Shown here piece by piece: positions 26,620 to 35,819 of a DNA stretch of 64,000 nucleotides. The notes under the pieces are model-generated. The model saw only the letters and a list, made by a program, of their open reading frames with translations, was not told the origin of the DNA and ran no database searches. The number at the start of each line of letters is the position of its first letter. Position 1 is the first letter of the stretch. The position numbers and the translations under genes were made by a program. The DNA comes from Flavobacterium defluvii (lineage in GTDB: Bacteria > Bacteroidota > Bacteroidia > Flavobacteriales > Flavobacteriaceae), in the NCBI RefSeq assembly GCF_900129555.1, contig NZ_FQWC01000012.1, positions 59,933 through 123,932 on the forward strand, written 5' to 3'.

Positions 26620-27012
26620 GTAATTACTTTGAACATATTTTCTTAATTCATCAATAGGAAAAGGTTTGTTGAGAAAATCTCTAACATATTCATTCTCGTT
26701 TATCTGTTTAATTTCATCCTGATCTAAAGTAGAAGAAACAACATAAATCTGAATTTCTTTTTTTATTTCCTCGTTTAATGTTTGAAATATATCAAGAAAC
26801 TCAAAGCCATTCATTATAGGCATCTGAATGTCTAATAAAATGATTAGGGAATGACAGATTTTTTTATTTTTAATAATCCATTGCAAGCCTTCCAAGCCAT
26901 TATTAGCCACAAAAACCTGATCAATATCAAGAACTTTTTTCAGCAGTTTTTTTGTAACAAGCTGATCGATTAAATTGTCTTCAATTAATAAAATGTTAGG
27001 TTTAGACTCCAT
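26611..27012 (-). CDS. Receiver-only response regulator
   Basis: This 133-residue protein is a single CheY-like receiver: ILLIEDNLIDQ at the start, phospho-acceptor Asp in ILLDIQMPIMNG (about residue 60), switch Ser-Ser-Thr in VVSSTLDQ, and Lys in FLNKPFPIDEL. There is no output domain. Its start overlaps the end of the histidine kinase gene by 11 bases, so the two are translated from one mRNA and likely form a pair. It resembles the Rcp1-type receivers common in Bacteroidota. Confidence 0.9.
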   Translation of the reverse strand: MESKPNILLIEDNLIDQLVTKKLLKKVLDIDQVFVANNGLEGLQWIIKNKKICHSLIILLDIQMPIMNGFEFLDIFQTLNEEIKKEIQIYVVSSTLDQDEIKQINENEYVRDFLNKPFPIDELRKYVQSNYLL

Positions 27013-28435
27013 AAGAAGTAGGTATAGTTACAATAAATTTACTTCCGATATTGCTTTCAGAAAAAACCGAAATATTGCCTTTGATATTTTCTACAGCCTC
27101 TTTTACAATATAAAGTCCTAATCCTGAACCTTTGTTTTTGTTTGTACCAAAATACATTTCAAAAATATAATCTTTGCAATCGTCATTAATTCCGATTCCG
27201 TTATCGGATACTTCAATTTTATTGAAACCTTCGTGAATATACGTTTTAATAGAAATAAACATTTCTTGTTTTGTAACATCTGCATATTTAATTGCGTTTG
27301 AAAGTAAATTACTGATGATAATTTTTAAGCGAAGACCATCACTTTCAATCTGATCAACCAATAATTCTTGTTTAAAAGTTATTTTACTGGCGTTTTCAAT
27401 ATGCATTAATTGAGAAATAGCTTCATTAAAAATCTCCTGTAAGCTTACAGGTTCCATGATAACCTGTTTCCTTTTGTTTTTAGAATAATCAATAATATCA
27501 CTTATAAATTGATCCTGTTTAGCAAGACTCTTATACATCAAATTCAAATAATCTCTAATTTGATCGACATCATCTTCCAATTGAGTAATTTCAATTAATC
27601 CTTTTAATGAAGTAATAGGTGATCTTAAATCATGTGAAGCGCTGTAAACAAAACGATCCAATTCATTATTGGCTAAAATTAGGTTTTCATTCTTAACTTC
27701 AATTTCCTTTTTTGAAACCACAAGCCGTTTTACCATTATCGAATAATAAGAGCAGACACTCAAAATAATTATCAGTGTAAAAATGAAATTAGTTAAGATT
27801 AATAGGTTTTTAATTTCTCGCGTTCCGTGTCCTAGAGTGTTTGAAAAATTACGTTCGTTAATTGTTAGCTTATCACTAATATTGCTTATTTGGTGAAGAA
27901 ATCTTTTTTGATCATCAACAGTTAATGTGTTAAGTTTAATCTTGGCATTAATCTGAGTACCAATAATAAAAAGCTCTTCAATTAAAAGATCACCTTGTTC
28001 CCATTCGTGAATTGCTTTGGCCAAAAAAGACACTTTTTTAAAATTAACAAATAACCAAACAAGGTCGTCAAGATCGTCATAATGATTACGGCCGATTAAA
28101 AATCCTTGCCGCGCGGCCTTATTATCGCCTGCTTTTAAAAGCGTTTTTCGTGCCATACCGTCACCCTGCGGAACTTTTAATTCTTGTAAATACAACTTGA
28201 ATTGATTAGGGTCCTTATTATATAAATAAGTTATAAGATGAAGAGAAGCGTCTTTTTGTCCTTTAGAATAATGTGATTCACCGTTTACATAAGCTCTGTT
28301 TGCAGATAATATCTTAATAGTAAAAAAATTAATACAAATTAAGAGTGCGCAGGAAATAAATACAATTAAAATAAGAATGAACACATTGGGTAAACGAAAT
28401 TTTTTTAAAGATCGAATCTTATGCATGAGTTTCAT
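27002..28435 (-). CDS. Membrane sensor histidine kinase
   Basis: This 477-residue kinase has TM1 at about residues 14-38 and an extracytoplasmic CHASE3-like helical region (about 40-210). TM2 is at about 212-235. The HisKA box is SASHDLRSPITSLKG (His about 266). The HATPase domain has NAIKYA, DNGIGI and GSGLGLYIVKEA. It senses an unknown signal and likely passes phosphate to the overlapping receiver gene. The two-gene unit has no DNA-binding output in view. Confidence 0.9.
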   Translation of the reverse strand: MKLMHKIRSLKKFRLPNVFILILIVFISCALLICINFFTIKILSANRAYVNGESHYSKGQKDASLHLITYLYNKDPNQFKLYLQELKVPQGDGMARKTLLKAGDNKAARQGFLIGRNHYDDLDDLVWLFVNFKKVSFLAKAIHEWEQGDLLIEELFIIGTQINAKIKLNTLTVDDQKRFLHQISNISDKLTINERNFSNTLGHGTREIKNLLILTNFIFTLIIILSVCSYYSIMVKRLVVSKKEIEVKNENLILANNELDRFVYSASHDLRSPITSLKGLIEITQLEDDVDQIRDYLNLMYKSLAKQDQFISDIIDYSKNKRKQVIMEPVSLQEIFNEAISQLMHIENASKITFKQELLVDQIESDGLRLKIIISNLLSNAIKYADVTKQEMFISIKTYIHEGFNKIEVSDNGIGINDDCKDYIFEMYFGTNKNKGSGLGLYIVKEAVENIKGNISVFSESNIGSKFIVTIPTSYGV

Positions 28436-28804
28436 ATTAGTAGGTTAATATTAATAATCCGGTCTTATATTTTTAGCTTACATAATTCACTTTAGAATAG
28501 TTTTGAGGCTCACTATTTTAAAAAGTATAAATAAACAATTGTTAATAAAAATGCGTAAATTTTAAGACTTATTAAGCCTTTAATCAAATTTAGTAAAAAA
28601 ATAATATGTTTTTACATGAAGATTGTTTTTTCTTGTTAATTTTTTAAATTCTAAAAATTATTTTTTTAATTTATTGATTTTTAAATATTTAAATATTTAA
28701 AAATAATTACATATTTCTGGGCAAGGAGTTTTTTGGAAACGAGATTACTATTTAAATATCTATTGAAGAGTGTGTTTTTTGTTTAACTGTAAAAATTACT
28801 TTTA
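28436..28804. other. A+T-rich gap upstream of the kinase gene
   Basis: No gene is seen in these 369 bases. A possible -7 box, TAAATTTG on the - strand (28585-28592), could serve the kinase with a leader of about 150 bases. A short tandem of ATTTAA units lies near 28682-28702. No terminator was recognised. Confidence 0.4.
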
Positions 28805-29203
28805 TTATAACTCATGCCAGAAATGTCCACAACCATTTTTGCATTCTGTATTTCTTCTTTCAGTGTCGGTTATTTTGAAAATCCAAAGTAATGCTGTTAT
28901 CGTTTTTATATTTTCAGATTCTGGAAGAAAGACTAATTTATCAAATGCAATCTTGGTTGGATAAGTTTTAAGAAGTACAATTGGAGTATAAGTTGGCTTT
29001 AATGGAATTGTGCGAATTGCAGTTTGATATGCTTCTGAATTATAATTTGTTTTGTTAGGTATAGAATTAATGATATAGTTTCTTAAAGTTGACAATACAT
29101 GTTGGAAATTATATTGATCATGATCGAATAATAATTCTAAGCCTGATTTGAAATCAATTTTATCTTGTGAAATTTGATTAATAAGTTGTTCCAGTTGATT
29201 CAT
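28805..29203 (-). CDS. DUF5958 family protein
   Basis: This 132-residue cytoplasmic protein begins MNQLEQLINQISQDKIDFKSGLELLF and contains IPLKPTYTPIVLLKTYPTK and FRKT-like C-terminal features including CKNGCGHFWHEL. I recall this pattern from DUF5958, a family of unknown function in Flavobacteriaceae. No catalytic motif is evident. The Cys-Cys-His end could bind a metal. It is a single gene with no operon partner. Confidence 0.65.
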   Translation of the reverse strand: MNQLEQLINQISQDKIDFKSGLELLFDHDQYNFQHVLSTLRNYIINSIPNKTNYNSEAYQTAIRTIPLKPTYTPIVLLKTYPTKIAFDKLVFLPESENIKTITALLWIFKITDTERRNTECKNGCGHFWHEL

Positions 29204-29367
29204 TAATTTATAAAATTGATTTTTAGGCTAAAATATAAATATGTTTTCTTATCTGAAGGAAAAGAATTATTATGATATAATTTTTAAGTCCGAATCCTAA
29301 ATTTTATAACATAAAATCTAAAATTTCAGAAAAAAGTATATCTTTAACCAACCCAAAACCAAAAAAA

Positions 29368-30780
29368 ATGCAAGAAGACAACCAAGAACATTTTAAAAGA
29401 GAATTAGGATTATTAGACGGAACCATGCTTGTAGTTGGTTCTATGATTGGATCTGGAATATTTATCGTAAGTGCCGATATCGCAAGACGAGTGGGCTCAG
29501 CCGGATGGTTAACGTTGATTTGGCTTATTTCAGGATTAATTACCATTATTGCGGCAGTAAGTTATGGTGAATTAAGTTCAATGTTTCCAAAAGCAGGAGG
29601 ACAATACGTTTACCTTAAAGAAGCTTACAACAAATTAATTGCATTTTTGTATGGATGGAGTTTTTTTGCAGTAATTCAAACCGGAACGATTGCAGCTGTT
29701 GGTGTAGCATTCTCAAAATTTGCAGCATATTTATATGAACCATTTAGCGATGAAAATATATTGTATGAGATTGGTGAATTCAAACTTAATGCAGCGCAGT
29801 TAGTCTCTATTTTTACTATTATTTTATTAACTTTTATAAATAGCCGTGGTGTAAAAAACGGAAAAATTCTGCAAACCGTTCTTACGATTATTAAAATTTT
29901 ATCGTTGCTTGGATTAATCGTTTTTGGATTAACACTTGCGGCAAAAGCTTCTGTTTGGGATGCAAACTGGGCAGATGCCTGGTCTACACGTTCGTTTGAT
30001 AAAGAAACAGGTTCCTGGCTGCCAATTGGCGGAACAGCTTTGATTACAGGAATTTCGGCGGCAATGGTGGGATCATTGTTTTCCAGCGATGCCTGGAACG
30101 GAGTTACTTTTATTGCCGGAGAAATTAAAAATCCAAAACGTAATGTGGGGTTAAGTTTGTTTCTGGGAACTTTTATTGTAACAATCATTTATGTTTTGAC
30201 AAACATTATGTACTTGGCAGTAATTCCTTTAGATGAAATCGCTGTAGCAAAATCTGACCGTGTAGCAGTAGTGGCTTCACAATATATCTTCGGAAATATC
30301 GGAACGCTGATTATAGCAATTATGATTATGATTTCGACTTTTGCCTGCAACAATGGATTAATTATGGCAGGAGCAAGGGTTTATTATACAATGGCAAAAG
30401 ATGGATTATTCTTTAAAAAAGCGGCTGTTTTAAACGAATCAAGTGTTCCGGCTTGGGCACTTTGGGCACAATGTATCTGGGCTTCGGCTTTATGTTTGAC
30501 AGGGAAATATGGTGATCTTTTAGATTTTGTAATTATCATTGTTTTGATTTTCTACATATTAACGATTTACGGAATCTTCATTTTACGTAAAAAAATGCCA
30601 GATGCAGAAAGACCTTATAAAGCGTTTGGATATCCGTTTTTACCAATGTTGTATATTATTATAGCTTTGGCAATTTGTGTTTCATTACTGATAACAAAAT
30701 TTTCGACTTGTGGCTGGGGAGTATTAATTATGCTGACAGGAATTCCGGTTTATTACATAACAAAACCCAAAGAAGAATAA
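29368..30780 (+). CDS. APC-family amino-acid permease
   Basis: This 470-residue membrane protein has about 12 hydrophobic spans. Near the N-terminus it has the APC signature GSMIGSGIFIVSADIARRVG (about residues 23-42), with the unwound helix GSGIF that binds the amino-acid backbone. Later YVYLKEAYNKL and the loop VTFIAGEIKNPKRN follow the family. It most likely exchanges or imports an amino acid; substrate cannot be told. It is monocistronic, ending at a strong terminator. Confidence 0.92.
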   Translation: MQEDNQEHFKRELGLLDGTMLVVGSMIGSGIFIVSADIARRVGSAGWLTLIWLISGLITIIAAVSYGELSSMFPKAGGQYVYLKEAYNKLIAFLYGWSFFAVIQTGTIAAVGVAFSKFAAYLYEPFSDENILYEIGEFKLNAAQLVSIFTIILLTFINSRGVKNGKILQTVLTIIKILSLLGLIVFGLTLAAKASVWDANWADAWSTRSFDKETGSWLPIGGTALITGISAAMVGSLFSSDAWNGVTFIAGEIKNPKRNVGLSLFLGTFIVTIIYVLTNIMYLAVIPLDEIAVAKSDRVAVVASQYIFGNIGTLIIAIMIMISTFACNNGLIMAGARVYYTMAKDGLFFKKAAVLNESSVPAWALWAQCIWASALCLTGKYGDLLDFVIIIVLIFYILTIYGIFILRKKMPDAERPYKAFGYPFLPMLYIIIALAICVSLLITKFSTCGWGVLIMLTGIPVYYITKPKEE

Positions 30781-30811
30781 TATTTTGTTCAGATTCAATT
30801 GAAAAACTTAT

Positions 30812-30848
30812 AAAAAAGGCTGTCTCACTTTTGAGACAGCCTTTTTTT
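30812..30848. terminator. Bidirectional terminator between permease and DUF1810
   Basis: AAAAAAGGCTGTCTCA pairs with TGAGACAGCCTTTTTT around a short loop. It is a long, nearly perfect stem with T-tracts on both strands, placed between convergent genes. Confidence 0.92.
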
Positions 30849-30877
30849 GAATGTAAAAAATCTGCGAGCATTTGAAT

Positions 30878-31339
30878 TTATAAAACAGCCGGCTCTGTAG
30901 ATGATTTTATAGTTGAATTAATAATAGACAGCGTTAGTGGATCTTTTTCTCCAGAGAAAAATGCATCCAGAATTTCCTGAAATATAGGATTTGAATTTTC
31001 TGTCAAAGAAAATAAAGTCATACAGGAACGTAATTTTCGGGCATCTAAATCCCCAAAAATTCCATCAGCTGATTTCATTTTAAAAGTCAATAGTAATTCT
31101 GATATTTCGATTAAATGTTTTCCTAAAATAGGATGTTCTAAATAATCAGAAGCTTCTTTTAAATTATTAATGGCATAAAGATTTGCAGTATCACTTGTAC
31201 CCAATCCTTTTATTTGCGGAAAAATAAACCACATCCAGTGTGTTTCTTTTTTCCCTTTTCCTATTTCAGAAAGAGCAGTAAGATAAAGTTTATTTTGCGC
31301 ATCTAAGAAGCGCGATAAATCATTGTTTGAATAAGCCAT
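30878..31339 (-). CDS. DUF1810 family protein
   Basis: This 153-residue cytoplasmic protein shows the DUF1810 pattern: DLSRFLDAQNKLYLTALSEI, then THWMWFIFPQIKGLG, YLEHPILGKHLIE and LRSCMTLFSL. The family is widespread and of unknown function. It has its own -7 box TATTTTTG at 31367-31374 (- strand). Confidence 0.85.
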   Translation of the reverse strand: MAYSNNDLSRFLDAQNKLYLTALSEIGKGKKETHWMWFIFPQIKGLGTSDTANLYAINNLKEASDYLEHPILGKHLIEISELLLTFKMKSADGIFGDLDARKLRSCMTLFSLTENSNPIFQEILDAFFSGEKDPLTLSIINSTIKSSTEPAVL

Positions 31340-31366
31340 TACGGTATTATTTTATAAAAAAGGTTG

Positions 31367-31374
31367 CAAAAATA
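31367..31374 (-). promoter_or_regulatory. -7 promoter box of the DUF1810 gene
   Basis: TATTTTTG on the - strand, 28 bases before the start codon, is followed by CAACC exactly as before prfC. The -33 TTG is not found at the usual distance. Confidence 0.5.
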
Positions 31375-31495
31375 GTAAAAAGTAAAAGCTCTGCCTAATA
31401 AAACGTTCATACAATCAGTATTTTAACTTTTTTCGACAGAATTTTCCTCATCGTTGCAGAGCTAAAGAATCTGCTTGTTTTTAGTTATTAATTAA

Positions 31496-32122
31496 TTACA
31501 CATTTCGATGTGTCTGTCTAAAAGTTAAATTTATTCTGGGCAAAACTTTGCGGGCGGTTTTAGGCACCTGATGCTGCCAAAAACTGTTGGTTGTTCCTGC
31601 CATTAATAAAAATGAGCCATGATGCAGCGGAATTTCGACCTGTGGAATTTCTTTGTTATATTTATGACGAAGCCTGAATATTCTGGTTTCTCCAAATGTT
31701 ACCGAAGCAATAACCGGGTTTGGCCCCGTATTATGCTCTTTGTCGCTGTGCCATCCTACACCGTCGTTTCCGTCTCTGTATAAATTAAGCAGGACGGTAT
31801 TAAAATCCATTTTTGTTTCTTTTTCGACACGACCTCTAATAGTTAACAATTCATAATTCCAGTCAGGGCCTTTTGGATCAGCTCCGGGATTATCTTTATC
31901 TTCATACCAGGAAATCATTCTGGGAACCGTATAGATTTTATCATAAATTTCCATTTCATATTCTCTCCATTTCGTTTTACGAAGCAGTCTTTCATAAAAA
32001 CGATCAGATTCTTCTTTTGTAAAAAAATTGTCAATCAAAATCAATTCAGAGTCAGGAATGTCAAATACTTTTTTTCCTTCCAAACCTGTGGTAAATAATT
32101 CGGTGTCGTTAAATAGTGTCAT
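31496..32122 (-). CDS. alkB: AlkB-like 2-oxoglutarate/Fe(II)-dependent dioxygenase
   Basis: This 208-residue enzyme has the Fe(II) triad His and Asp in GVGWHSDKEHN (about residues 123 and 125) and His in FWQHQVPKT (about 184). RINLTFRQ holds the 2-oxoglutarate-binding Arg. It directly reverses alkyl damage on DNA bases by oxidative demethylation. It lies 8 bases behind exonuclease III on the same strand, so the two are cotranscribed and share a DNA-repair role with the upstream umuDC genes. Confidence 0.93.
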   Translation of the reverse strand: MTLFNDTELFTTGLEGKKVFDIPDSELILIDNFFTKEESDRFYERLLRKTKWREYEMEIYDKIYTVPRMISWYEDKDNPGADPKGPDWNYELLTIRGRVEKETKMDFNTVLLNLYRDGNDGVGWHSDKEHNTGPNPVIASVTFGETRIFRLRHKYNKEIPQVEIPLHHGSFLLMAGTTNSFWQHQVPKTARKVLPRINLTFRQTHRNV

Positions 32123-32130
32123 TATTCCAT

Positions 32131-32907
32131 TTATTTTTTGTCAATTTCGATCCAGACAGGAGCATGATCGCTTGTTTTTTCCCACCCGCGTATATGACGA
32201 TCAACTCCGCCGGATCGCAATATTTCTGATATTTGAGGACTCAGTAAAAAATGATCAATTCTAAGTCCTGCATTTCTCTCATAAGCATTTCTAAAATAAT
32301 CCCAAAAAGTGTAAATTTTCTCATCAGGGTATAATTTCCGAATGGCATCTGTCCATCCCTGTGAAACAATAGCCGCAAAAGCTTCGCGTACTTCGGGTCT
32401 GAAAAGCGCATCATTAACCCATTTTTCAGGTTTATAAACATCTAATTCTGTTGGCATAACATTAAAATCACCAATAACGATTACAGGAATTTTTAGCTCT
32501 AACAAAGTTTTTGTGCGTTTAGCAAGACGATCAAACCATTTCAGTTTATAGTCAAACTTTGGCCCGGGCGCAGGATTTCCATTTGGCAGATAAAGACAGG
32601 AAATGACAATTCCGTTAATTAAAGCTTCGATGTAGCGACTCTGAACATCTTCAGGATCTCCGGGGAGAGCGCGGGTTACTTCTTCAATTTCCATATTTCG
32701 TGCAAGAATCGCAACACCGTTCCATTGTTTTTGTCCATGCCAAATGGCATTGTAGCCGGCATCGTTAATGGCTTTGATCGGAAAATTATCCTGCGGCGCT
32801 TTTAACTCCTGAAGACAAACTATATCCGGAGCTGCTTCTTCAAGCCAGCGAAGCAGTACATTCAATCTTCCGTTGACTCCATTTACGTTATAAGTAGCTA
32901 TTTTCAT
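32131..32907 (-). CDS. xth: Exodeoxyribonuclease III / AP endonuclease
   Basis: This 258-residue enzyme of the exonuclease III family begins MKIATYNVNGVNGRL (metal-binding Asn). It has Glu in CLQELKAP (about residue 34), GDFNVMP (about 144-150) and the catalytic end SDHAPVWIEI (about 246). It cuts the DNA backbone at abasic sites during base-excision repair. It is followed by alkB after 8 bases and preceded by the exonuclease/GIY-YIG gene after 63 bases. Confidence 0.95.
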   Translation of the reverse strand: MKIATYNVNGVNGRLNVLLRWLEEAAPDIVCLQELKAPQDNFPIKAINDAGYNAIWHGQKQWNGVAILARNMEIEEVTRALPGDPEDVQSRYIEALINGIVISCLYLPNGNPAPGPKFDYKLKWFDRLAKRTKTLLELKIPVIVIGDFNVMPTELDVYKPEKWVNDALFRPEVREAFAAIVSQGWTDAIRKLYPDEKIYTFWDYFRNAYERNAGLRIDHFLLSPQISEILRSGGVDRHIRGWEKTSDHAPVWIEIDKK

Positions 32908-32970
32908 AGTAGATTTAATTAGTGTATCATTAAATTTACAGCTTTTTCAAAAGATATATTTACAAAATTT

Positions 32971-34356
32971 CTATGCTTGTTTTAGAAACTGCTTGTTAAA
33001 GAATACTTTACCCGGATGTTTTTCGGCATACGTAAAAATCAAATGCTCAATATATTGATTGCTCTTGTAAGGCTCTGTATAGTTTTTTACTTCTGATGGA
33101 TCATGAATCGAAATATCAGAAGGAATATATCCCATTCCGTAAAAATGACCATTTTCGATCCAAATACAGCTGCGTTCATCTTTTGATCTTCCTTTGTCTA
33201 TAATAGCAAAAGTTGGTCTGTTATTTAAAAGAAAATCAATAGCATTATCGACCTGTTTGTTATGAATCAAAATATCCGGCAGGCTTTTTATTTCATTATT
33301 ATAAAAAAGTTCACCTTCATCGGGTCTTGTATATTTGCAGAATCGATGATCGATTTCAAACTGTTCAGCCAGACTTCTTAATAAATTAATTCCATCGTAT
33401 TGGTTGTTAAATTCATGTATGCAAACCTGAAACTTGCTTACTTTACCGATTGCCAGATATTTATAACCGTTTCGGGCTTCGTATTGATAAATACCAAATT
33501 TGGCTTCAAAGCGTTTTAAAGCCCTGTTGTAAGTCGGCCAGAGTTTTTTGATCTCAGTACATTCCAAAAGAAGCGCCATTAATTCGGTAGCGCAGACTTC
33601 AAACGAAATTCCGTAAATATCCCTTAAAAAATGCTGTCTTTGCGGATTGATATTATTTCCGCTAAAATGAGAAGCCACACGTTTTTTAAGGTTAATGGCT
33701 TTCCCCACGTAAATTACTTTTTTTGCCTGATTATAGAAATAATATACACCGGGCTTATCGGGCAAATTATTAAAATCCTCTGGCGGTAAATTTGGAGGCA
33801 GACGTTGATCCTGTGCCGTTTTTTTGATCATTTTATCTATTTCTCCTGCATCGTCCCATTCGAGTAAAAGTGAAAATAATAAAGCAGTCGCATCTGCATC
33901 TCCGCCTGCACGGTGCCTGTTTTCTAAGGATATGTTTAAAGAATTGCAAAGATTGCCTAAACTATAGGAGCCTAAACCCGGTTTGATTTTTCTGGCCGCG
34001 CGAACTGTACAAAGTTTTTTTGCAGACCATTTAAAGCCCGCCTGCTCCAGTTGATGATGAACAAATGAATAATCGAAGTTTACATTATGAGCGACAAAAA
34101 TACGATCAGTAAGCATCTCTAATACCTTCTCAGAAATATCGTCGAAAATGGGTGCATTGGCCACCATTTCGTTATTAATTCCCGTTAAACCAAAAATAGA
34201 AGGAGGAATATCCTGTTCTGGATTTACAAGTGTTTCATAACGATCCAGCACATTTTTGCCATCATGAATAATGATTGCAATTTCTGTAATGCGGCTGCCA
34301 CTGGCATTTCCTCCTGTGGTTTCAATATCGACTATGGCATATTCCGTATTTCTCAT
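32971..34356 (-). CDS. DnaQ-like exonuclease fused to GIY-YIG (Cho/UvrC-type) nuclease
   Basis: This 461-residue two-nuclease fusion has an N-terminal DEDDh exonuclease, with VDIETTGG (residues about 7-14), AHNVNFDYSFV (about 93) and HRAGGDADATA (about 152). A GIY-YIG domain follows at about residues 200-280: PGVYYFYN...VIYVGKAINLKKRV, with Glu downstream in LLLECTEIKK. The C-terminal part (about 290-461) is of Cho-like type. Single proteins joining these domains are known and are linked to nucleotide-excision-like repair. Placement between umuC and exonuclease III supports a damage-response role. Confidence 0.9.
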   Translation of the reverse strand: MRNTEYAIVDIETTGGNASGSRITEIAIIIHDGKNVLDRYETLVNPEQDIPPSIFGLTGINNEMVANAPIFDDISEKVLEMLTDRIFVAHNVNFDYSFVHHQLEQAGFKWSAKKLCTVRAARKIKPGLGSYSLGNLCNSLNISLENRHRAGGDADATALLFSLLLEWDDAGEIDKMIKKTAQDQRLPPNLPPEDFNNLPDKPGVYYFYNQAKKVIYVGKAINLKKRVASHFSGNNINPQRQHFLRDIYGISFEVCATELMALLLECTEIKKLWPTYNRALKRFEAKFGIYQYEARNGYKYLAIGKVSKFQVCIHEFNNQYDGINLLRSLAEQFEIDHRFCKYTRPDEGELFYNNEIKSLPDILIHNKQVDNAIDFLLNNRPTFAIIDKGRSKDERSCIWIENGHFYGMGYIPSDISIHDPSEVKNYTEPYKSNQYIEHLIFTYAEKHPGKVFFNKQFLKQA

Positions 34357-34403
34357 TTGTATATAACGTAAAAATGTTTGATTTTCTGTTGTTTATATTA
34401 AAA

Positions 34404-35663
34404 TTAAACTTTAACCGTAATAACATCCTTGAGTGAAGTAGAAAACTTAGGTGATAATCTATTCTGTCTCATTTTCCATTGTCGTCCTAAAGACTGTACG
34501 CCGAATTTAATTTTATTATTGCCATAACTTTTGTTCATTTCATCAATTACCTTCATTAAAGGCTGATGTTTTGGATTTGAAGTTTGGAATAAATTAAGCT
34601 GAGTTTCACTATTTGGCGTTAAGCCCATTACAATTACACCGGCTTTTTTATAACGATACCCTTTTTTAAAAATAGCTTTAAATCCTTTTTGTGCGGCTTC
34701 ATTAAGCTCTATTGTCGAATTGGTTGGAAAATCAGTAGTAACGGTAATACTTCGGGAATAATGTGACTCTTCATTTTTTAAAAAACTAGTTTGTATAAAA
34801 ACAGTTACCATATTGCAATGACAATTCTGACGCCTTAATTTTTCGGCACAAGAAGCTGTAAAAGTGCTGATACGTTCTGAGATTTCTTCATAAGTTGTAT
34901 ATCTTTTTTCAAAAGATCTTGTTGTAGCAATCATTTTTCGCTCTACAGCTTCTTCTAACTCTAAAGTTGGTTTTCCTTCTAATTCATGTTTTAGCCGTAG
35001 CCCGACTACAGACATTTCTTTTCTTACCCAGGCATCCGGAAGCTCGGTAAATTGATAAGCTGTGTTGATTTTTTTTGCTTTGAGTCGTTTGGCATGTTTT
35101 CTCCCAATTCCCCAAACGTCTTCAATTTTTGACCATTTTAGAGCTTTAATTCTTTTTTCTTCAGAGTCTATACAATAAACGCCTTGCGTTCTATCTGCAA
35201 ATTTTCGAGCAATTTTATTTGCCATTTTAGCCAAAGCTTTCGTGGGTGCAAAACCTATGCTTACAGGAATCCCGGTTCCTTGTGTCACTTCTTTTCGCAT
35301 TTTTAAGCCAAACTCATTCATATTAAATAAATCGTAACCTGAAAATTTTAGGAAAGCTTCATCAATACTGTAAATTTCAATTTCTGAAGTATAAGTTCTA
35401 AGCAGATTCATTACCCGATTACTCATGTCACCATAAAGCGGATAATTTGAAGAATACACAAAAATGTTCTTTTCCTTAAAAATAGATTCATACTTAAACG
35501 CGGGAATAGCCATTGGTATTCCCAGAGCTTTAGCTTCATCAGAGCGCGAAATAACACAGCCGTCATTATTAGAAAGGATAACAACAGGTTTTCCTCTTAA
35601 ATGCGGTTCAAATACTCTTTGACAAGAAGCATAAAAATTATTACAATCAACTAAAGCAAACAT
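34404..35663 (-). CDS. umuC: Translesion DNA polymerase V catalytic subunit
   Basis: This 419-residue Y-family polymerase begins MFALVDCNNFYASCQRVFEP with catalytic Asp6. The second catalytic motif YSIDEAFLKF is at about residue 100, and VWGIGRKHAKRL is the helix-hairpin-helix. The little-finger domain and C-terminus follow. With processed UmuD it would copy past DNA lesions at the cost of errors. It lies 157 bases behind umuD, with a palindromic repeat between them. Confidence 0.95.
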   Translation of the reverse strand: MFALVDCNNFYASCQRVFEPHLRGKPVVILSNNDGCVISRSDEAKALGIPMAIPAFKYESIFKEKNIFVYSSNYPLYGDMSNRVMNLLRTYTSEIEIYSIDEAFLKFSGYDLFNMNEFGLKMRKEVTQGTGIPVSIGFAPTKALAKMANKIARKFADRTQGVYCIDSEEKRIKALKWSKIEDVWGIGRKHAKRLKAKKINTAYQFTELPDAWVRKEMSVVGLRLKHELEGKPTLELEEAVERKMIATTRSFEKRYTTYEEISERISTFTASCAEKLRRQNCHCNMVTVFIQTSFLKNEESHYSRSITVTTDFPTNSTIELNEAAQKGFKAIFKKGYRYKKAGVIVMGLTPNSETQLNLFQTSNPKHQPLMKVIDEMNKSYGNNKIKFGVQSLGRQWKMRQNRLSPKFSTSLKDVITVKV

Positions 35664-35715
35664 TTTTAAATGTGTTTTTTATTTCTATTTTAAATCTTTT
35701 TGGGAATCATTTTTA

Positions 35716-35781
35716 AACACATAGAAACTAGTTTCTTTTAGTATTCTTTTTACACATTTAAAATTTATGTTTCTATGTGTT
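35716..35781. repeat. Palindromic repeat, AACACATAG family, copy A
   Basis: AACACATAGAAAC (35716-35728) faces its complement GTTTCTATGTGTT (35769-35781). Inside is the 12-base palindrome GAAACTAGTTTC. It lies between umuD and umuC. Longer copies of the same element are at 45574-45703 and 56584-56720. Confidence 0.85.
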
Positions 35782-35819
35782 AAATCAATTTTCACGAATT
35801 ATATCACTAATAAGTTATT

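Noticed and set aside
29676..30188. A 170-codon open frame on the - strand within the APC permease gene.
   Set aside because: It mirrors the hydrophobic permease codons in reverse; the + frame carries the clear APC signature and start.
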